Counted from the first letter of the stretch, positions 14,607 to 23,293 are shown. The stretch: DNA of 34,722 nucleotides from a bacterium (GCA_020624805.1 JAHKVW010000116.1:1-34722); one strand, 5' to 3'. Made by a program: numbers and translations. Notes: generated from the sequence alone by a model not told the origin.

Positions 14607-16616
14607 ATGTACTGTTATCACTGTATGACAAAACTGGAGGAAGGCGCTCAACACTGTTCCCACTGCGGACAGAGTACCGAAGTGCAGGTGGTGCCGCATC
14701 ACCTGCGTCAGGGCACCATCCTCAACAACAAATATCTGGTGGGCGACGCCATCGGCGAAGGCGGCTTCGGCATCACGTATGTCGGCTTCGATCTGAACCT
14801 TGAGCTGAAGATCGCCATCAAGGAATTCTATCCCAACGGCTACGCCAACCGCAACAATACGCTGGGCAATAACGTCACGCTGAATTATCAGCACGAGGGC
14901 GAGTACTTCAAAAACGGCAAGGAACAGTTCCTCAGAGAGGCGCAGAATATCGCCAAATTCTCTAAGGAAGACGGCGTCGTCGATGTGCGCGATTACTTTA
15001 CCGAGAACAACACTGCCTACATCATCATGGAATACCTGGAGGGCGATACGCTGGCGGCATATCTCAAAAAGCACGGCAGGATGGAGGCGCAGGCAGTCTT
15101 TCAGCTCATGCTGCCGGTCATGCACGCGCTTGACAAGATGCACAACACCGGCATCATCCACCGCGACATCTCCCCCGATAACATCATGTTTACCGAGGAT
15201 CACTCCGTGCGGCTGATGGACTTCGGCTCCGCCAGATACTTCGCCGAATCCGAAAAGAAAACCATGTCGGTCATGCTCAAGCCCGGTTACGCACCCTATG
15301 AGCAGTACAGCTCCAAGGGTGATCAGGGACCGTGGACGGACGTTTACGGACTGTGCGCCACGATGTACAAGTGTATCACCGGCAACACGCCCGTCGACTC
15401 TCTTTTGCGCTGTAAATCCGATACACTGAAAAAGCCTTCTCAAATGGGCATCGGTATTTCTCCGGCGCTGGAAGCTGTTCTGATGTACGGCTTGGCGGTA
15501 TTCCCCGAACAGCGGTGCCGCAGTATGAAAGAGCTCATCGGCTATACCGAAAGAGCATTCAGCTCCGGAAACGACATTCCGCCGCGGATGGCGGACGATA
15601 CCATATATCGCACCGCGGCGGCGGATGACATCCCCACGACGTCCCGTCCGCGACGCAGCTATGATTATGCTCCGCCGCGCCGTGAGTATCCCTACAGCGC
15701 TCCCAAAAACACCTATCGCGAACCGCCGCGGGAACAACCTCGCAAGAGCTACGCCGGACTCATCGCGTTATTTGTCACGCTCACGTTGATCGTGATCGGC
15801 GCGGTAGTCGTCTTCCTGCTGTTCGGACAGCAGTGGTTCACATCGGGTGACTCGACCTCCATTTCACAGTCGGGCGACACCGTTGTCGTATCCGACGTAA
15901 GCGGCAAGCTGCTCTCCGACGCGACCTCCGAGCTGGAAGGAAAGGGGCTGGTCGTCGCGACAAGAAAAGAGCTGAGCGACGACGTCGCCGAGGGCTATGT
16001 GATCCGCCAGAGCGTCAACGCCGGCAGAGAGCTCAACAAGGGCGATACAGTCCTGCTGTATGTCGCGTCAGCACCGTCAAGCAGCGATACAGACAGCGCA
16101 AACAACGCGGACAACTCCAATGACGCGGGCAACGACACGAGCGATCCGCCTCCGGCATACGCTTCACAGGGCGTCCTGTATAACACGCTTTGCAAAGAAT
16201 ATGTCACCCTGCGCTCATCCGCTTCGATGAAAGCGTCCGAGATCACCCGGATCCCCAAATACGCCGCTGTCGATCTCATCGCGTATGTGCAGGATTCCGA
16301 CTTCATGAAGGTCGGCTACAACGGAAAGATCGGCTATGTGATGGAGGCGTTCTTCACCGCGGAGAGTTCCGCGAACGGCAGATATGTCAAATACTGTATC
16401 GCCCGTCAGCAAGCCAACCTGCGCTCACAGCCGGGCAGTGACAATAACAACAACATCGCCTCTATCTACACCGACTCACCGGTCCGCTGCACCGGCAAAT
16501 CCGAGGATGTGAACGATCAGCGCTACCTCGAGGTGATCTATCGCGGTCAGACCGGATGGGTGCTCGAGGCGGTGTTCTCCGACACGATGGACGGTCACAC
16601 CTATAAGGGCGACTGA
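14607..16616 (+). CDS. Membrane Ser/Thr protein kinase with zinc ribbon, PASTA and two SH3 domains
   Basis: 669 residues from the ATG at 14607, preceded by GAGGG; longer frames lack a ribosome binding site. Order: zinc ribbon C3-C6-C17-C20; Hanks kinase domain with GEGGFG (50-55), K72 in AIKEFYP, HRDISPDN with D187 and N192, and DFG at 205-207, so all catalytic residues are present; a basic Pro/Tyr/Arg-rich linker; a transmembrane helix at about 383-407; one PASTA-like domain (424-488); a Ser/Asp/Asn-rich linker; and two bacterial SH3 domains (about 524-585 and 595-657). The sensor half would be extracytoplasmic, binding envelope or peptidoglycan ligands. No cognate phosphatase gene is adjacent. 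A terminator lies about 140 bases downstream. Confidence 0.93.
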   Translation: MYCYHCMTKLEEGAQHCSHCGQSTEVQVVPHHLRQGTILNNKYLVGDAIGEGGFGITYVGFDLNLELKIAIKEFYPNGYANRNNTLGNNVTLNYQHEGEYFKNGKEQFLREAQNIAKFSKEDGVVDVRDYFTENNTAYIIMEYLEGDTLAAYLKKHGRMEAQAVFQLMLPVMHALDKMHNTGIIHRDISPDNIMFTEDHSVRLMDFGSARYFAESEKKTMSVMLKPGYAPYEQYSSKGDQGPWTDVYGLCATMYKCITGNTPVDSLLRCKSDTLKKPSQMGIGISPALEAVLMYGLAVFPEQRCRSMKELIGYTERAFSSGNDIPPRMADDTIYRTAAADDIPTTSRPRRSYDYAPPRREYPYSAPKNTYREPPREQPRKSYAGLIALFVTLTLIVIGAVVVFLLFGQQWFTSGDSTSISQSGDTVVVSDVSGKLLSDATSELEGKGLVVATRKELSDDVAEGYVIRQSVNAGRELNKGDTVLLYVASAPSSSDTDSANNADNSNDAGNDTSDPPPAYASQGVLYNTLCKEYVTLRSSASMKASEITRIPKYAAVDLIAYVQDSDFMKVGYNGKIGYVMEAFFTAESSANGRYVKYCIARQQANLRSQPGSDNNNNIASIYTDSPVRCTGKSEDVNDQRYLEVIYRGQTGWVLEAVFSDTMDGHTYKGD

Positions 16617-16717
16617 TCGGCACACTGACCTTCCTGATGATCCGACCTACCCGAAAAGCAATAATGTAAATGCTGTCGGGCGACAGCCTCCGCTGTTTTG
16701 ACAGAGTAAATATTTTT

Positions 16718-16742
16718 CGGCGGGAGCAAGCCCCCGCCCTAC
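16718..16742. repeat. Lone end of the GTAGGGG inverted-repeat family
   Basis: CGGCGGGAGCAAGCC then CCCGCCCTAC matches 21 of 25 positions of the right-hand terminal repeat of the element at 23298-23424. No left partner was found nearby. Confidence 0.5.
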
Positions 16743-16751
16743 AAAAAGATA

Positions 16752-16785
16752 ACCCCGCTGCCATTCACTCGAATGACAGCGGGGT
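16752..16785. terminator. Bidirectional terminator between kinase and phosphoribosyltransferase genes
   Basis: ACCCCGCTG pairs with CAGCGGGGT, and CATTC with GAATG above one mismatch. T-rich bases follow on both strands (CTTTATC on plus, TATCTTTTTG on minus), suiting convergent genes. Confidence 0.8.
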
Positions 16786-16799
16786 CTTTATCATGTTGA

Positions 16800-17435
16800 T
16801 CACAATTTTGAGTATCCGTAGCTGTTGACCAGCGCCTCGAGCTTCTCGCCGTTCTGACACATCGGACAGCGGTGGGGCTTAAAGCTCTGGTAATCCTGCA
16901 GATCATGCGGGTTGAAGATCGAGGTGACCGGGATCCCGTCACACTCGCCAACGGTCGCGAAGATCGACGATACGCCGACGATATGACCGCCGTAGTACTT
17001 GATCGCGTCGATCGCGGCAAGCGCCGTCTTGCCGGTGGTGACGGACGCGGCGAGGATCAGCACATGCTTGTTTTCGATCATCGGACTGGTGTTATCGCGG
17101 AACACCATCTGACCGTTGCCCATGAACTCGGGCGAGAGGATGTAGATGGTGTGGTGGGCGTTCAGATTCATGAAGCTCGCGTCGGACAGCTCCTGCGCGA
17201 CAAAAGCGCCCAGCACCTCGGTACCGTCCAGACAGATGATGGTGTCGATGATGGTATTGGTGCGGTAAAAGGACACGATCTCATGAGCGACCGCCTTTGC
17301 CTCCGACATACGATATTTCTGTGTCGTGACGTCGATATAGTAATTGGTGTGGCTGTGCATCGTCGCGAAATGCCCCTTCTGCACACGCAGGAACAATTCG
17401 GGATTTCTGGTTCTGATCTTGAATTCTTTCGACAT
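16800..17435 (-). CDS. Orotate-phosphoribosyltransferase-like protein
   Basis: A 211-residue type I phosphoribosyltransferase-fold protein with GGAGGG before its ATG. The PRPP-loop region reads HVLILAASVTTGKTAL (about 122-137); the TTGKT loop is kept, but the acidic pair normally before it is replaced by Ala-Ala. CLDGTEVLGAFVAQEL earlier in the chain looks like the domain core. The C-terminus has CPMCQNGEKLEALVNSYGYS, a short Cys-x-x-Cys tail. Members of this clostridial family are often labelled orotate phosphoribosyltransferase, but no pyr genes are adjacent, and the altered loop makes the substrate uncertain. It has its own promoter. Confidence 0.75.
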   Translation of the reverse strand: MSKEFKIRTRNPELFLRVQKGHFATMHSHTNYYIDVTTQKYRMSEAKAVAHEIVSFYRTNTIIDTIICLDGTEVLGAFVAQELSDASFMNLNAHHTIYILSPEFMGNGQMVFRDNTSPMIENKHVLILAASVTTGKTALAAIDAIKYYGGHIVGVSSIFATVGECDGIPVTSIFNPHDLQDYQSFKPHRCPMCQNGEKLEALVNSYGYSKL

Positions 17436-17519
17436 AAATACCCTCCAAACAGTTCAAATCGTCACCGCTTTGGCGCGATGACAAGATAACGATCGTCATT
17501 TCACGGTTACAATAAAAAT

Positions 17520-17548
17520 AGTTTACACCAAACCGACGCATAAATCAA
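17520..17548 (-). promoter_or_regulatory. Promoter of the phosphoribosyltransferase gene
   Basis: On the minus strand, TTGATT and TAAACT are separated by 17 bases, leaving a leader of about 80 bases before the start codon. Confidence 0.6.
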
Positions 17549-17579
17549 TAGTTACTCGCCAACACTCGTACATTTTTAC

Positions 17580-17626
17580 AATCCCTCAGTCACCATAGGT
17601 GACAGCTCCCTTTACCAAAGGGAGCC
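17580..17626. repeat. Short copy of the CTCAGTCACC/GGGAGCC intergenic repeat
   Basis: AATCCCTCAGTCACC, GGTGACAGC and CTCCCTTTACCAAAGGGAG are motifs shared in inverted order with the repeat at 33942-34056. With 17436-17738 it forms a ~300-base gap that otherwise holds only a promoter and a terminator. Confidence 0.6.
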
Positions 17627-17697
17627 TTTAGCTGTTCTGTCAGGATTATCCATTCCGAATCAGACAGTTTTCGCAAAGCCGTACCTCGCGGAAAGAA

Positions 17698-17732
17698 AAA
17701 AGACGAAGGTGACAGTCGCCATCTTCGTCTTT
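17698..17732 (-). terminator. Terminator of the pro/patatin operon
   Basis: Read on the minus strand, AAAGACGAAG and CTTCGTCTTT form a 10-bp stem with further pairing in the loop, followed by a T run (TTTTTTCTTTCC). It begins a few bases after the patatin stop. Confidence 0.8.
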
Positions 17733-17738
17733 CATTGA

Positions 17739-18587
17739 TTACTTGATAAATTCTTTGATCCGATCCAACTCTCCGGTCGCGACCTTTCTGCCCTCGTCGT
17801 ATGCCGCCTGCAGTCGATCGGGATCATGCTCCGTGCGCGAGATATCGAGCGGCGTATCGGGACAGAGCACCAGCGTGTTGCCCATGCGCTCGCACGCGAA
17901 AACATATTCCCGCTGGAAGGCGTACATCTTGTGGCGGTCAGCCATCACGCGCGCCATCTCGGGATGCTTGCGGAGCATCGCGCGCATCAACGCCTTATTG
18001 TTCGCCTGCTTGCGATATTGGCGCGGACGGGTCAGGACGACCACATTCTTCTCAAATCCCTTATGCTGCATAAAGCGCAGGGGGATCGAATCGCTCATGC
18101 CGCCGTCGAGCAGGGTATAGCCATCCACCTCGACGGGTCTTGACACCATCGGCATCGAAGCGGACGCGCGCATCCACAGATAACCGCTTTCATCCGCGCG
18201 ATCCACACGCTTGTAAACAGGCTCGCCCGTGAACACATCGGTACAGACCACATAGAATTCCATCGGGTTTTCTTCAAATGTCTGCTTATCGAAGATATCC
18301 AGCTCTTCCGGGATGGTACGATAACAGAACTCCGCTCCGTACAGATCGCCGGTCTTAAGCAGTGACCCTATCGAGCAGAAGCGGCTGTCACGACAGAAGC
18401 GCTTGTTATAGCGGATCACGCGGCCGGGCTGACGGCTCTTGAAGTTACAGCCGAACGCCGCGCCTGCCGACACACCGACCATCGCGGGAAAGTCGATGCC
18501 GTTCTCCATGAACACATCGATCACACCCGCGGTGAACATACCGCGCATCGCGCCGCCCTCTAAGACCAGACCTGTTCCCATGCTCAT
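17739..18587 (-). CDS. Patatin-like phospholipase
   Basis: A 282-residue patatin-fold serine hydrolase. The oxyanion-hole motif GGAMRG lies at about 10-15, the nucleophile motif GVSAG at about 38-42, and the catalytic aspartate motif DGG in LLDGGMSDSIPL at about 157. These are the Ser-Asp dyad residues of patatins, which hydrolyse acyl lipids. There is no signal peptide, so it acts inside the cell or at the inner membrane face. Its ATG overlaps the proC stop as ATGA, so it is the last gene of the proline operon; the link to proline synthesis is probably only transcriptional. The lipid substrate is unknown. Confidence 0.9.
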   Translation of the reverse strand: MSMGTGLVLEGGAMRGMFTAGVIDVFMENGIDFPAMVGVSAGAAFGCNFKSRQPGRVIRYNKRFCRDSRFCSIGSLLKTGDLYGAEFCYRTIPEELDIFDKQTFEENPMEFYVVCTDVFTGEPVYKRVDRADESGYLWMRASASMPMVSRPVEVDGYTLLDGGMSDSIPLRFMQHKGFEKNVVVLTRPRQYRKQANNKALMRAMLRKHPEMARVMADRHKMYAFQREYVFACERMGNTLVLCPDTPLDISRTEHDPDRLQAAYDEGRKVATGELDRIKEFIK

Positions 18588-19453
18588 TCCGTCTTACCTA
18601 ATTCGATATTGCGCTGATAAGCGGCGGCGACAGCGTCGCGGACAGCCTCTTCCATTTTTGCCTCATCGAGCTTCTTGACGCCCTCGATGGTACTGCCGCC
18701 GGGTGAGCAGACGTTCTCGATCATCTTGTCGAGGGGCGCGTCATTGCTCTCCAGCATTTTTGCCGCGCCGCGTACCGTCTGGATTGCCAGCGCCAAAGCG
18801 GTCTCTTCATCCAAGCCGGCATTGACGCCGCCCTGCGCCAGACCGCGGACAAATTTGTAGACAAAGGCAGGACCGCAGCCGGATACGGAGCAGCCCGCGT
18901 CCATTTCTTCCTCTTCCATACCGGTCAGATGACCCGCATGCTTCATCAGGTTCAGGAATTTGCCGATCTCGATCTTGCTGATGTTCTCAGAGGTGGTATA
19001 GAGGATCTCGCCCTTGCCGACCTCGACCGCTAAGTTAGGCATGATGCGGATGACCTTATAGTCGCCGCCCGCCATCTTGCGGATCGTTTCGATGGACAGA
19101 CCCGCCGCCATGGTGACCAGGATCACATCCTTGTGCTTTTCGAGCTCCTTTTTGATCTCGCCGAGCATCTCAGCCATCATCTGGGGCTTGACGCCGAGGA
19201 AAACATATTCGCTTTCCGCTACGACCGTGCGGCTGTCGGCGAATTCACAGCCGATACGCTGTGCCAGCGCGGATGCTTTTGCCGCGTCATGGTCACAGAC
19301 GATGATCTGTTTGGTAGAGCGTGACGCCGCCCTTGCAAGAGCGCCGCCCATATTGCCGACGCCGATAAAACCAAAGCGATAATTGATCGCGCGGATATTC
19401 GGCACATGCGCGCCGAAGTTCGCGATCCCGCTGAATCCGAATTTGTGACTCAT
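18584..19453 (-). CDS. proC: Pyrroline-5-carboxylate reductase
   Basis: A 289-residue enzyme for the last step of proline synthesis, reduction of pyrroline-5-carboxylate with NAD(P)H. The Rossmann motif [13 protein letters not shown] starts only at about residue 28, and the family signatures [13 protein letters not shown] and [11 protein letters not shown] are present. The N-terminus carries about 25 extra residues ([14 protein letters not shown] ...) before the usual start. The upstream ATG is supported by an ATGA overlap with proA, but a shorter product beginning nearer the Rossmann strand is possible. It is followed by the patatin gene, also with an ATGA overlap. Confidence 0.95.
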   Translation of the reverse strand: MSHKFGFSGIANFGAHVPNIRAINYRFGFIGVGNMGGALARAASRSTKQIIVCDHDAAKASALAQRIGCEFADSRTVVAESEYVFLGVKPQMMAEMLGEIKKELEKHKDVILVTMAAGLSIETIRKMAGGDYKVIRIMPNLAVEVGKGEILYTTSENISKIEIGKFLNLMKHAGHLTGMEEEEMDAGCSVSGCGPAFVYKFVRGLAQGGVNAGLDEETALALAIQTVRGAAKMLESNDAPLDKMIENVCSPGGSTIEGVKKLDEAKMEEAVRDAVAAAYQRNIELGKTE

Positions 19454-20697
19454 CTGATATTGCCCCTCCCTGTAATAATGTATTTATAGGTATTCAGCTC
19501 CTCGAGACCCATCGGGCCGCGCGCGTGGAGCTTTTGTGTTGAGATCCCCATCTCGCATCCGAGTCCGAACTCACCGCCGTCGGTGAAGCGGGTGGACGCG
19601 TTGACATAGACCGACGAGCTGTCGATACCGCGCGTGAAGATCGCGGCGGCGTTCTCATCAGCTGTGACGATCGCCTCGCTGTGACCGGTGGAATGAGCGT
19701 TGATATGGGCGACCGCCTCACGCACATCCTTCACGATCTTGACCGCTAAGATGTAATCGAGGAACTCGGTGTCGAAGTCATCCTCCCCCGCGGGGGTACC
19801 GTCGATGATCGCGGCTGCCTTTTCATCGAGGCGCAGCTCGACGGGATTGACCTCTCTGTTATCGACCAAAAGCGCTTTGAGCTTGGGCAGGAATTCCTCC
19901 GCGATATCCTCGGCGACCACCAGTACCTCCTCGGCGTTACAGACAGAGGGTCGCGAGCATTTGGCGTTTTCTACGATCTTCAGCGCCATGTCGATGTCGG
20001 CGGCGCTGTCGATATAAATATGACAGATACCGGTGCCCGTCTGGATGCAGGGCACGGTAGCGTTTTTCACGATAGCGGAGATCAGACCCTTGCCGCCGCG
20101 CGGGATCAGCAGATCCACATAGCCGTCGGCGGTCATCAGCTCATTGGCGCTCGCGCGGGTGGTGTCCTCGATGAGCAGTACCATATCTTCGTTCAGCCCC
20201 GCCTCTTTGAGACCCGCTCTGAGCGCTGCGACGATCGCCGCGGCGCTTTTATGCGCTTCTTTGCCGCAGCGCAGCACACAGACGTTGCCGCTCTTCAAGG
20301 CGAGCGCGGCGGCGTCGGAGGTGACGTTCGGACGACTCTCATAGATGATCGCCACCACGCCCAACGCGACGGATACGCGTTCGATGACCAGTCCGCCGGG
20401 ACGCTCATGGTGCTTTAGCACTCTGCCGAGCGGCGAGGGTAACGCCGCTACCTCGCGGATGCCCAGCGCCATGCCCTTGATGCGTTCATCACTGAGCATC
20501 AGGCGGTCGATCATCACGTCGCTGATCTTGCCGCGCGCCGCTTCGATATCGAGGGCGTTCGCGCTGAGGATCGCCTCGGTGTTTTCTTCGAGCTTATCCG
20601 CCATCAATAACAATGCGCGGTCAATATCCTGAGGCTCCACAGCGCCGAGCAGCGCCTTCGCCTCTTTTGCTTTTACCAAGAGTTCATGTGTCGTCAT
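19450..20697 (-). CDS. proA: Glutamate-5-semialdehyde dehydrogenase (gamma-glutamyl phosphate reductase)
   Basis: A 415-residue protein of normal ProA length. It reduces gamma-glutamyl phosphate to the semialdehyde in proline synthesis. Recognisable blocks are [42 protein letters not shown] and the cysteine region [17 protein letters not shown], whose first or second Cys is the nucleophile. It ends in an ATGA overlap with proC. The upstream gap to proB holds a repeat element, so proB and proA are probably still cotranscribed, since no terminator or promoter is evident between them. Confidence 0.96.
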   Translation of the reverse strand: MTTHELLVKAKEAKALLGAVEPQDIDRALLLMADKLEENTEAILSANALDIEAARGKISDVMIDRLMLSDERIKGMALGIREVAALPSPLGRVLKHHERPGGLVIERVSVALGVVAIIYESRPNVTSDAAALALKSGNVCVLRCGKEAHKSAAAIVAALRAGLKEAGLNEDMVLLIEDTTRASANELMTADGYVDLLIPRGGKGLISAIVKNATVPCIQTGTGICHIYIDSAADIDMALKIVENAKCSRPSVCNAEEVLVVAEDIAEEFLPKLKALLVDNREVNPVELRLDEKAAAIIDGTPAGEDDFDTEFLDYILAVKIVKDVREAVAHINAHSTGHSEAIVTADENAAAIFTRGIDSSSVYVNASTRFTDGGEFGLGCEMGISTQKLHARGPMGLEELNTYKYIITGRGNIR

Positions 20698-20714
20698 AGT
20701 AGATCCCTTCTTTT

Positions 20715-20871
20715 CATTAGGAATTAGGAGTTAGGAATTAGGAATTAAGGAAAAGCCTTTGGCTTTTGATTCCTATTGGATGAATCGAAATCGTTTCATT
20801 TCACTTTATCGATCAGGTGCGGACAGCGTCCGCCCGCAATTCCTAATTCCTCATTCCTAATTCCTCATTAT
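20715..20871. mobile_element. AATTAGG-type miniature inverted-repeat element between proB and proA
   Basis: About 157 bases with terminal inverted repeats made of ATTAGGAATTAGG-like units on the left (20716-20747) and AATTCCTAATTCCTC-like units on the right (20838-20870). Inside are the hairpins AAAAGCC/GGCTTTT and GCGGAC/GTCCGC that recur in the copy at 21716 and, for the second hairpin, the copy at 31020. It contains no reading frame. Confidence 0.8.
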
Positions 20872-20875
20872 ATTT

Positions 20876-21643
20876 TTACTTCTTCGCTACAAATTTAGTA
20901 CAAACAGCGTTGCCGTCCATGATATCATACAGGATATCCGGATCTCTGCCGTTGGCGATCACGACCTCGATGCCGTTTTCCGTCGCCAGCTTAGCCGCTT
21001 TGAGCTTCGTCACCATGCCGCCGGTACCGAGCTTGGAGCCCGCCGATCCGGCGAGCGCCTCGATCTCGGGGGTGATCTCTTCGATGACCTCCAGCCGCTT
21101 TGCGTCGGGGTCGACGGCGGGGTTCGCGGTATACAGTCCGTCGATATCGGAGAGGATGATCAACAGCTCCGCGTCGACGCGGTCGGCGATGATCGCGCCG
21201 AGTGTATCATTGTCGCCGATGACGATCTCATCGGTCGTGACGGTATCGTTTTCGTTGACGATCGGGATCACGCCCAGCTCCAGAAGGCGGTGCAGGGTGT
21301 TGTCGAGATTCTTGCCGTAGTCGTCGATCGCGACGAACGCGCCGGTCATCAAGATCTGCGCGACCGCGTGATTATACTTGCCGAAGAGCTTGTCATAGAC
21401 ATACATCAACTCGCACTGACCGATCGCCGCGCCTGCCTGCAGAGTCGAGATGTCATCGGGCCGACGATGGATGCCGACCTTGCTCAGACCCATGCCGATC
21501 GCGCCGGACGACACCATCACGATCTCATTACCGGCGTTCTTCAAGTCGGAGATGACCTTGCACATCTTCTCGACACGCTTGATATTCAAAAGTCCCGTCG
21601 AATGGGTGAGCGTCGAGGTGCCCACCTTGATCACGATTCTCAT
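20876..21643 (-). CDS. proB: Glutamate 5-kinase, short form without PUA domain
   Basis: A 255-residue kinase that phosphorylates glutamate in the first step of proline synthesis. The amino-acid-kinase fold begins IVIKVGTSTLTHSTG, with VMVSSGAIGMGLS, NENDTVTTDEIVIGDND and GTGGMVTKLKAAKLA following. It stops at the end of the kinase domain and lacks the C-terminal PUA domain of longer ProB proteins; the short form is known in Firmicutes. GGAGGG precedes the start, and a strong promoter lies upstream. It is the first gene of proB-proA-proC-patatin. Confidence 0.96.
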   Translation of the reverse strand: MRIVIKVGTSTLTHSTGLLNIKRVEKMCKVISDLKNAGNEIVMVSSGAIGMGLSKVGIHRRPDDISTLQAGAAIGQCELMYVYDKLFGKYNHAVAQILMTGAFVAIDDYGKNLDNTLHRLLELGVIPIVNENDTVTTDEIVIGDNDTLGAIIADRVDAELLIILSDIDGLYTANPAVDPDAKRLEVIEEITPEIEALAGSAGSKLGTGGMVTKLKAAKLATENGIEVVIANGRDPDILYDIMDGNAVCTKFVAKK

Positions 21644-21672
21644 ATTTTCCCTCCAAATACTTATCCGATCGT

Positions 21673-21701
21673 ATTATACCACACCGTATACTTTAAGTCA
21701 A
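21673..21701 (-). promoter_or_regulatory. Promoter of the proline operon
   Basis: On the minus strand, TTGACT and a perfect TATAAT are separated by 17 bases, about 30 bases before the proB start. Confidence 0.8.
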
Positions 21702-21715
21702 TAAAGCGGGCGATT

Positions 21716-21955
21716 TAATGAGGAATTAGGAATTAGGAATGAGGAATGAGGAATTAAGGGAAAGCCTTCGGCTTTTAGATTGAATCGTCAGCAATACAAA
21801 AACGCTTGCAGCTCTTTGTACAGAACTGCAAGCGTTGTTCATGTTGTTTTTGTCGTGTCATTGGCTGTATCGCCACTCGCAATGACTGTTACCGGAATCA
21901 GGTGTGGACGGAGTCCACCATCAATTCCTAATTCCTAACTCCTAATTCCTAATTA
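21716..21955. mobile_element. AATTAGG-type inverted-repeat element, long copy, after purC
   Basis: About 240 bases with ATTAGGAATTAGGAATGAGG-type left and CTAATTCCTAACTCCTAATT-type right termini, plus the shared internal hairpins AAAGCC/GGCTTT and GGTGTGGAC/GTCCACC. Its right edge coincides with the purC stop codon (TAA from the TTAATTAGG border). It includes the hairpin that probably terminates purC. Confidence 0.8.
21796..21836 (-). terminator. Terminator of purC, inside the repeat element
   Basis: AACGCTTGCAG and CTGCAAGCGTT form a perfect 11-bp stem; on the minus strand it ends in GTTTTTGT. It lies about 115 bases past the purC stop. Confidence 0.75.
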
Positions 21956-22660
21956 AGACAGTCTTCCCATGATCTCGGCATAAGCGTCCTCTACGCCGCC
22001 GAGGTCGCGGCGGAAGCGGTCTTTGTCGAGCTTTTCCTTGGTCTCAGCGTCCCAGAAGCGGCAGGTGTCGGGGCTGATCTCGTCAGCCAGCACGATGGTA
22101 CCGTCGGAAAGTCTGCCGAACTCGAGCTTGAAATCGACGAGGATAACGCCGCGCTCTTTCCAGTAAGCCTTCATGTAATCGTTGACGGCAAAGGCATATT
22201 TCTTGATGGTCTCGATCTCTTCCTCGGTAGCGAGCTTGAGCGCCAGCGCGTGATAATCGTTGATCAGCGGATCGCCGAGATCGTCGTTCTTGTAAGAAAA
22301 CTCGATGGTGGGCTGCTCAAAAACAACGCCCTCTTCCACGCCGTAGTTCTTGGAGAAAGAGCCCGCGGCGATGTTGCGGATGATGACCTCGAGAGGTACG
22401 ATGGAAACCTTTTTGACCACGGTCTCACGGTCGCTGAGCTCCTCGACAAAGTGAGTCGGGATATTCGCTTCCTTTTCGAGCTTCTGCATCAGCAGGTTGC
22501 TCATCTTGTTGTTGATGACGCCCTTACCGACGATGGTGCCCTTCTTCAGACCGTTGAACGCGGTCGCGTCGTCCTTATAGGACACGATATAGCATTCGGG
22601 GTCGTCGGTCAAAAATACTTTCTTTGCCTTACCTTCATAGAGCTGTTCACGTTTTTCCAT
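21953..22660 (-). CDS. purC: SAICAR synthetase
   Basis: A 235-residue enzyme of normal length that joins CAIR and aspartate in purine synthesis. The N-terminus [20 protein letters not shown], the block [29 protein letters not shown] and the signature [12 protein letters not shown] are diagnostic. GGGAGG precedes its start. No other pur genes are adjacent, so it is a single-gene unit with its own promoter and a hairpin leader. The stop codon sits on the border of a repeat element, so the last residues may have been altered by the insertion. Confidence 0.97.
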   Translation of the reverse strand: MEKREQLYEGKAKKVFLTDDPECYIVSYKDDATAFNGLKKGTIVGKGVINNKMSNLLMQKLEKEANIPTHFVEELSDRETVVKKVSIVPLEVIIRNIAAGSFSKNYGVEEGVVFEQPTIEFSYKNDDLGDPLINDYHALALKLATEEEIETIKKYAFAVNDYMKAYWKERGVILVDFKLEFGRLSDGTIVLADEISPDTCRFWDAETKEKLDKDRFRRDLGGVEDAYAEIMGRLS

Positions 22661-22694
22661 AATTACCTCCCGGATTTCTCTGCAAACGTTTATT

Positions 22695-22721
22695 GTAGGG
22701 GAGGAGCAAGCCCTCCCCTAC
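22695..22721. repeat. Collapsed GTAGGGG palindrome in the purC leader
   Basis: GTAGGGGAGG and CCTCCCCTAC flank a 7-base loop. It appears to be the two ends of the GTAGGGG family joined without the interior. In the purC mRNA it would form a 10-bp hairpin beginning at about the first transcribed base. Confidence 0.7.
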
Positions 22722-22728
22722 ATTAGGT

Positions 22729-22757
22729 TTTATACACCAGATAAGGCGGTGTGTCAA
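22729..22757 (-). promoter_or_regulatory. Promoter of purC
   Basis: On the minus strand, a perfect TTGACA and TATAAA are separated by 17 bases. The leader is about 60 bases. Confidence 0.8.
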
Positions 22758-22839
22758 TAATCCCGACGAGATTTCGGATATTTGTACAGACGGCATGCTT
22801 TTTCGAGCAAAGTTTTTGAGAAAATAATAAACACGGCGG

Positions 22840-22868
22840 TTGACATCATCACAGAAAAGTAGGATAAT
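22840..22868 (+). promoter_or_regulatory. Promoter of the C_GCAxxG_C_C gene
   Basis: A perfect TTGACA and GATAAT are separated by 17 bases, about 53 bases before the start codon. Confidence 0.75.
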
Positions 22869-22921
22869 GAGCAACGTGAAAGCTATACTAATACTAATCA
22901 CATACATAAAGGAATGATACG

Positions 22922-23293
22922 ATGAACCGATCTGAACTCGGCGCTTCTCTCAAGCGCTCCCACAACTGCTGTCAGGCGGTGCTGCTCGCCTTTGAGGACA
23001 AGCTCCCCTATGACAAAGAATCCCTCCTGATGCTCGGCTCGACCTTCGGTTCGGGCATGGGCGGCATGATGGGCACCTGCGGCGCGCTGATCGGCGCGGA
23101 AATGGTGCTCGGCATCCTCAGTAAGCAGACCCGCGGCATGAACCCTGTCAGCCGCAAGCTGTTTCAGGCGTTTGAAGAAAAATGCGGCGCGTCACGCTGC
23201 ATCGACCTCAAGGGCGTGGTGACGGGGCATATGCTCTGCTCCTGCGAGGACTGCGTAAAAAACGCGATCGAAGCGGTTGAAGAGATGATATAA
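22922..23293 (+). CDS. C_GCAxxG_C_C family protein
   Basis: A 123-residue cysteine-rich protein. SHNCCQAVLLAF, FGSGMGGMMGTCGALIGAEM and the later cysteines in KCGASRCIDLKG and CSCEDCV follow the C_GCAxxG_C_C pattern of small redox-associated proteins that may bind a metal cluster, sometimes linked to oxidoreductases. The exact function of the family is unsettled. It has its own promoter and AAAGGA upstream of the ATG. The M16 protease gene follows after a repeat element, with no terminator seen, so cotranscription is possible. Confidence 0.85.
   Translation: MNRSELGASLKRSHNCCQAVLLAFEDKLPYDKESLLMLGSTFGSGMGGMMGTCGALIGAEMVLGILSKQTRGMNPVSRKLFQAFEEKCGASRCIDLKGVVTGHMLCSCEDCVKNAIEAVEEMI

Noticed and set aside
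14574-15737. Minus-strand frame of 387 codons opposite the kinase
   Set aside because: The kinase on the plus strand has every expected motif. This frame is a codon-bias shadow rich in Val, Arg and His with no domain.
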